Positions 6,231 through 6,972 of a stretch of DNA of 6,972 bases are shown in pieces. How positions within the stretch are numbered: the stretch's first letter is position 1; every line of letters begins with the position of its first letter. The notes beneath the pieces are model-generated. The model made no database searches. It worked only from the letters and a program-made list of their open reading frames with translations, and had not been told where the DNA came from. The position numbers were made by a program, and so were the translations under genes. Source of the stretch: UBA7374 sp965660635 (GTDB taxonomy: Bacteria; Verrucomicrobiota; Verrucomicrobiia; Opitutales; Coraliomargaritaceae). The stretch is taken from assembly GCA_965660635.1 (NCBI GenBank), contig CBFIAS010000060.1:1-6972 (forward strand). The letters run 5' to 3'.

Positions 6231-6442
6231 TCCGCTTCGCTGATTTCGATTTATACCGAAAAAACACAGGACTACCGAGTGCATTGATTAAGCCCCCGTG
6301 TGAGACAATAACGACGTGCTCGTGCTCCGTGTGAGAATCCACAGATTCGCGCAGATGAACTCAAATCACAAAACCCTTGCCCACGAATCATTTTTTTAAT
6401 CTATCCCTAATCCTCTTTGCGTCTTTGCGTGAGGTTCTTCCT

Positions 6443-6477
6443 TTCGACGTTCGACGTTCGAAGTTCGACGTTCAACC
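6443..6477 (+). repeat. TTCGACG heptamer run closing unit copy 1
   Basis: Five consecutive 7-base steps: TTCGACG, TTCGACG, TTCGAAG, TTCGACG, TTCAACC. The run recurs at 6861-6895 in copy 2 and in a diverged form (TTCGACG, TTCCACG, TTCGATG) at 6040-6060 before copy 1. Confidence 0.8.
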
Positions 6478-6481
6478 TTCC

Positions 6482-6899
6482 TTCTGTGCTCCGTGTGAGA
6501 AATGGCGTCGTGCAAGTATCCCTGACGACCGGAGTCAGCGGTTTCTTCAATCAGGCCATACCTTTAGCCAATTGTTGTTTTGGAACTCGTGGGTCCAAAT
6601 TCAAATCGCAATCGCAATCGTTATCCAAATCGATAACGATAACGATTTCCGCTTCGCTGGTTTCGATTTATACCGAAAAAACACAGGGATTACCGAGTGC
6701 ATTGGTTAAGCCCCCGCGTGAGACAATAACGACGTGCTCGTGCTCCGTGTGAGAATCCACAGATTCGCGCAGATGAACTCAGATCACAAAACCTTTGCCC
6801 ACGAATCATTTTTTTAATCTATCCCTAATCCTCTTTGCGTCTTTGCGTGAGGTTCTTCCTTTCGACGTTCGACGTTCGAAGTTCGACGTTCAACCTTCC
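6482..6899 (+). repeat. Repeat unit copy 2 (418 bases)
   Basis: Directly abuts copy 1 in the same orientation and carries the same internal order of elements, with the hairpin at 6616-6647 and the heptamer run at 6861-6895. The AATC run reads AAATTCAAATCGCAATCG where copy 1 has AAATCCCAATCCCAATCG. Confidence 0.92.
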
Positions 6900-6972
6900 T
6901 TCTGTGCTCCGTGTGAGAAATGGCGTCGTGCAAGTATCCCTGACGACCGGAGTCAGCGGTTTCTTCAATCAG
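6900..6972 (+). repeat. Repeat unit copy 3, cut by the window edge
   Basis: The first 73 bases of a third unit, identical to the start of copies 1 and 2 as far as they go (ending TTCTTCAATCAG). The array therefore extends past the window. Confidence 0.9.

Larger units (their letters stand above)
6065..6481 (+). repeat. Repeat unit copy 1 (417 bases)
   Basis: Begins at TTCTGTGCTCCGTGTGAGAA. By hand alignment it differs from copy 2 by about ten substitutions and one single-base gap (CAGG-ACTACC against CAGGGATTACC), roughly 97% identity. Several of the differences cluster in the AATC-hexamer run at about 6175-6198. Confidence 0.92.
5999..6972. repeat. Tandem array of a ~417-bp non-coding repeat unit
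   Basis: From just after the ferritin-like gene to the window edge the DNA is a head-to-tail array: a diverged partial tail (5999-6064), a full unit of 417 bases, a second of 418, and the first 73 bases of a third. Within each unit come, in order, a GTGCTCCGTGTGAGAA box, a conserved 100-base block, a run of AATCSC-like hexamers leading into a hairpin, a second GTGCTCCGTGTGAGAA box 253 bases after the first, the segments CACAGATTCGCGCAGATGAA and CTCTTTGCGTCTTTGCGTGA, and a TTCGACG heptamer run. Open frames crossing it are short, low-complexity and read from several frames equally, so I treat it as non-coding. The phrases resemble degenerate intergenic repeats I recall from Verrucomicrobia and other environmental bacteria; that is memory, not a search. 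Unit borders are arbitrary, and the array continues beyond the window. No inverted termini or transposase are seen. Confidence 0.92.

Noticed and set aside
5603..6334. A 243-codon frame running from the ferritin-like gene into the repeat array
   Set aside because: The first half is a shifted reading of the ferritin-like gene and the second is repeat DNA; the Arg/Ser-rich product has no family features.
6130..6752. ORFs inside the repeat units on both strands
   Set aside because: They are short, low-complexity (SQSQSQ, ITITI) readings of hexamer repeats, present in overlapping frames and without ribosome-binding sites.
5999..6972. CRISPR array
   Set aside because: The repeat period is about 417 bases with near-identical intervening sequence; there are no short regular repeats with unique spacers and no cas genes.

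Overview
The window looks like bacterial chromosome, GC-rich inside genes and AT-rich between the divergent gene pairs. Strong preference for C-ending codons in most genes, several genes without a clear Shine-Dalgarno, and a long non-coding tail of TTCGACG-type repeats suggest Verrucomicrobiota (perhaps Opitutae). This placement rests on general impression, not on a marker gene, and is tentative.

Layout. (1) 84-1697, minus strand: a short-form CstA-family peptide/pyruvate transporter. (2) 1698-1808: AT-rich divergent promoter region with an inverted repeat between a -35-like and a -10-like element. (3) 1809-4499, plus strand: an arsenic-type cluster made of a broken arsR (no start codon, in-frame TAG), a 57-residue Cys-rich small protein, an ArsP-family permease, a thioredoxin-type arsenate reductase ArsC and an aquaporin. 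(4) 4500-4773: convergent spacer. (5) 4774-5337, minus strand: PabA/TrpG-type glutamine amidotransferase of folate/tryptophan synthesis. (6) 5338-5547: divergent intergenic region with a perfect 12-bp palindrome. (7) 5548-5973, plus strand: a bacterioferritin-like diiron protein. (8) about 5999 to the window end: a tandem array of a roughly 417-bp non-coding unit, two full copies plus partial copies at both ends.

How the genes fit together. ArsC would reduce arsenate to arsenite in the cytoplasm. No ArsB, Acr3 or ArsA is present, so export would have to use the ArsP-family permease and/or the aquaporin, an arrangement that recalls the ArsC plus AqpS route of Sinorhizobium meliloti. The ArsR remnant keeps the Cys-x-Cys arsenite site and lies next to an operator-like palindrome, so the operon was probably arsenite-inducible and may now be constitutive if the repressor is truly dead. 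The small CC...CC protein overlaps the permease start and may be a soluble metalloid-binding partner.

The most notable items are the arsR decay, the uncharacterised Cys-rich protein, the aquaporin lacking the selectivity-filter arginine, and the 417-bp tandem array. I see no decisive evidence for a wholly new system.
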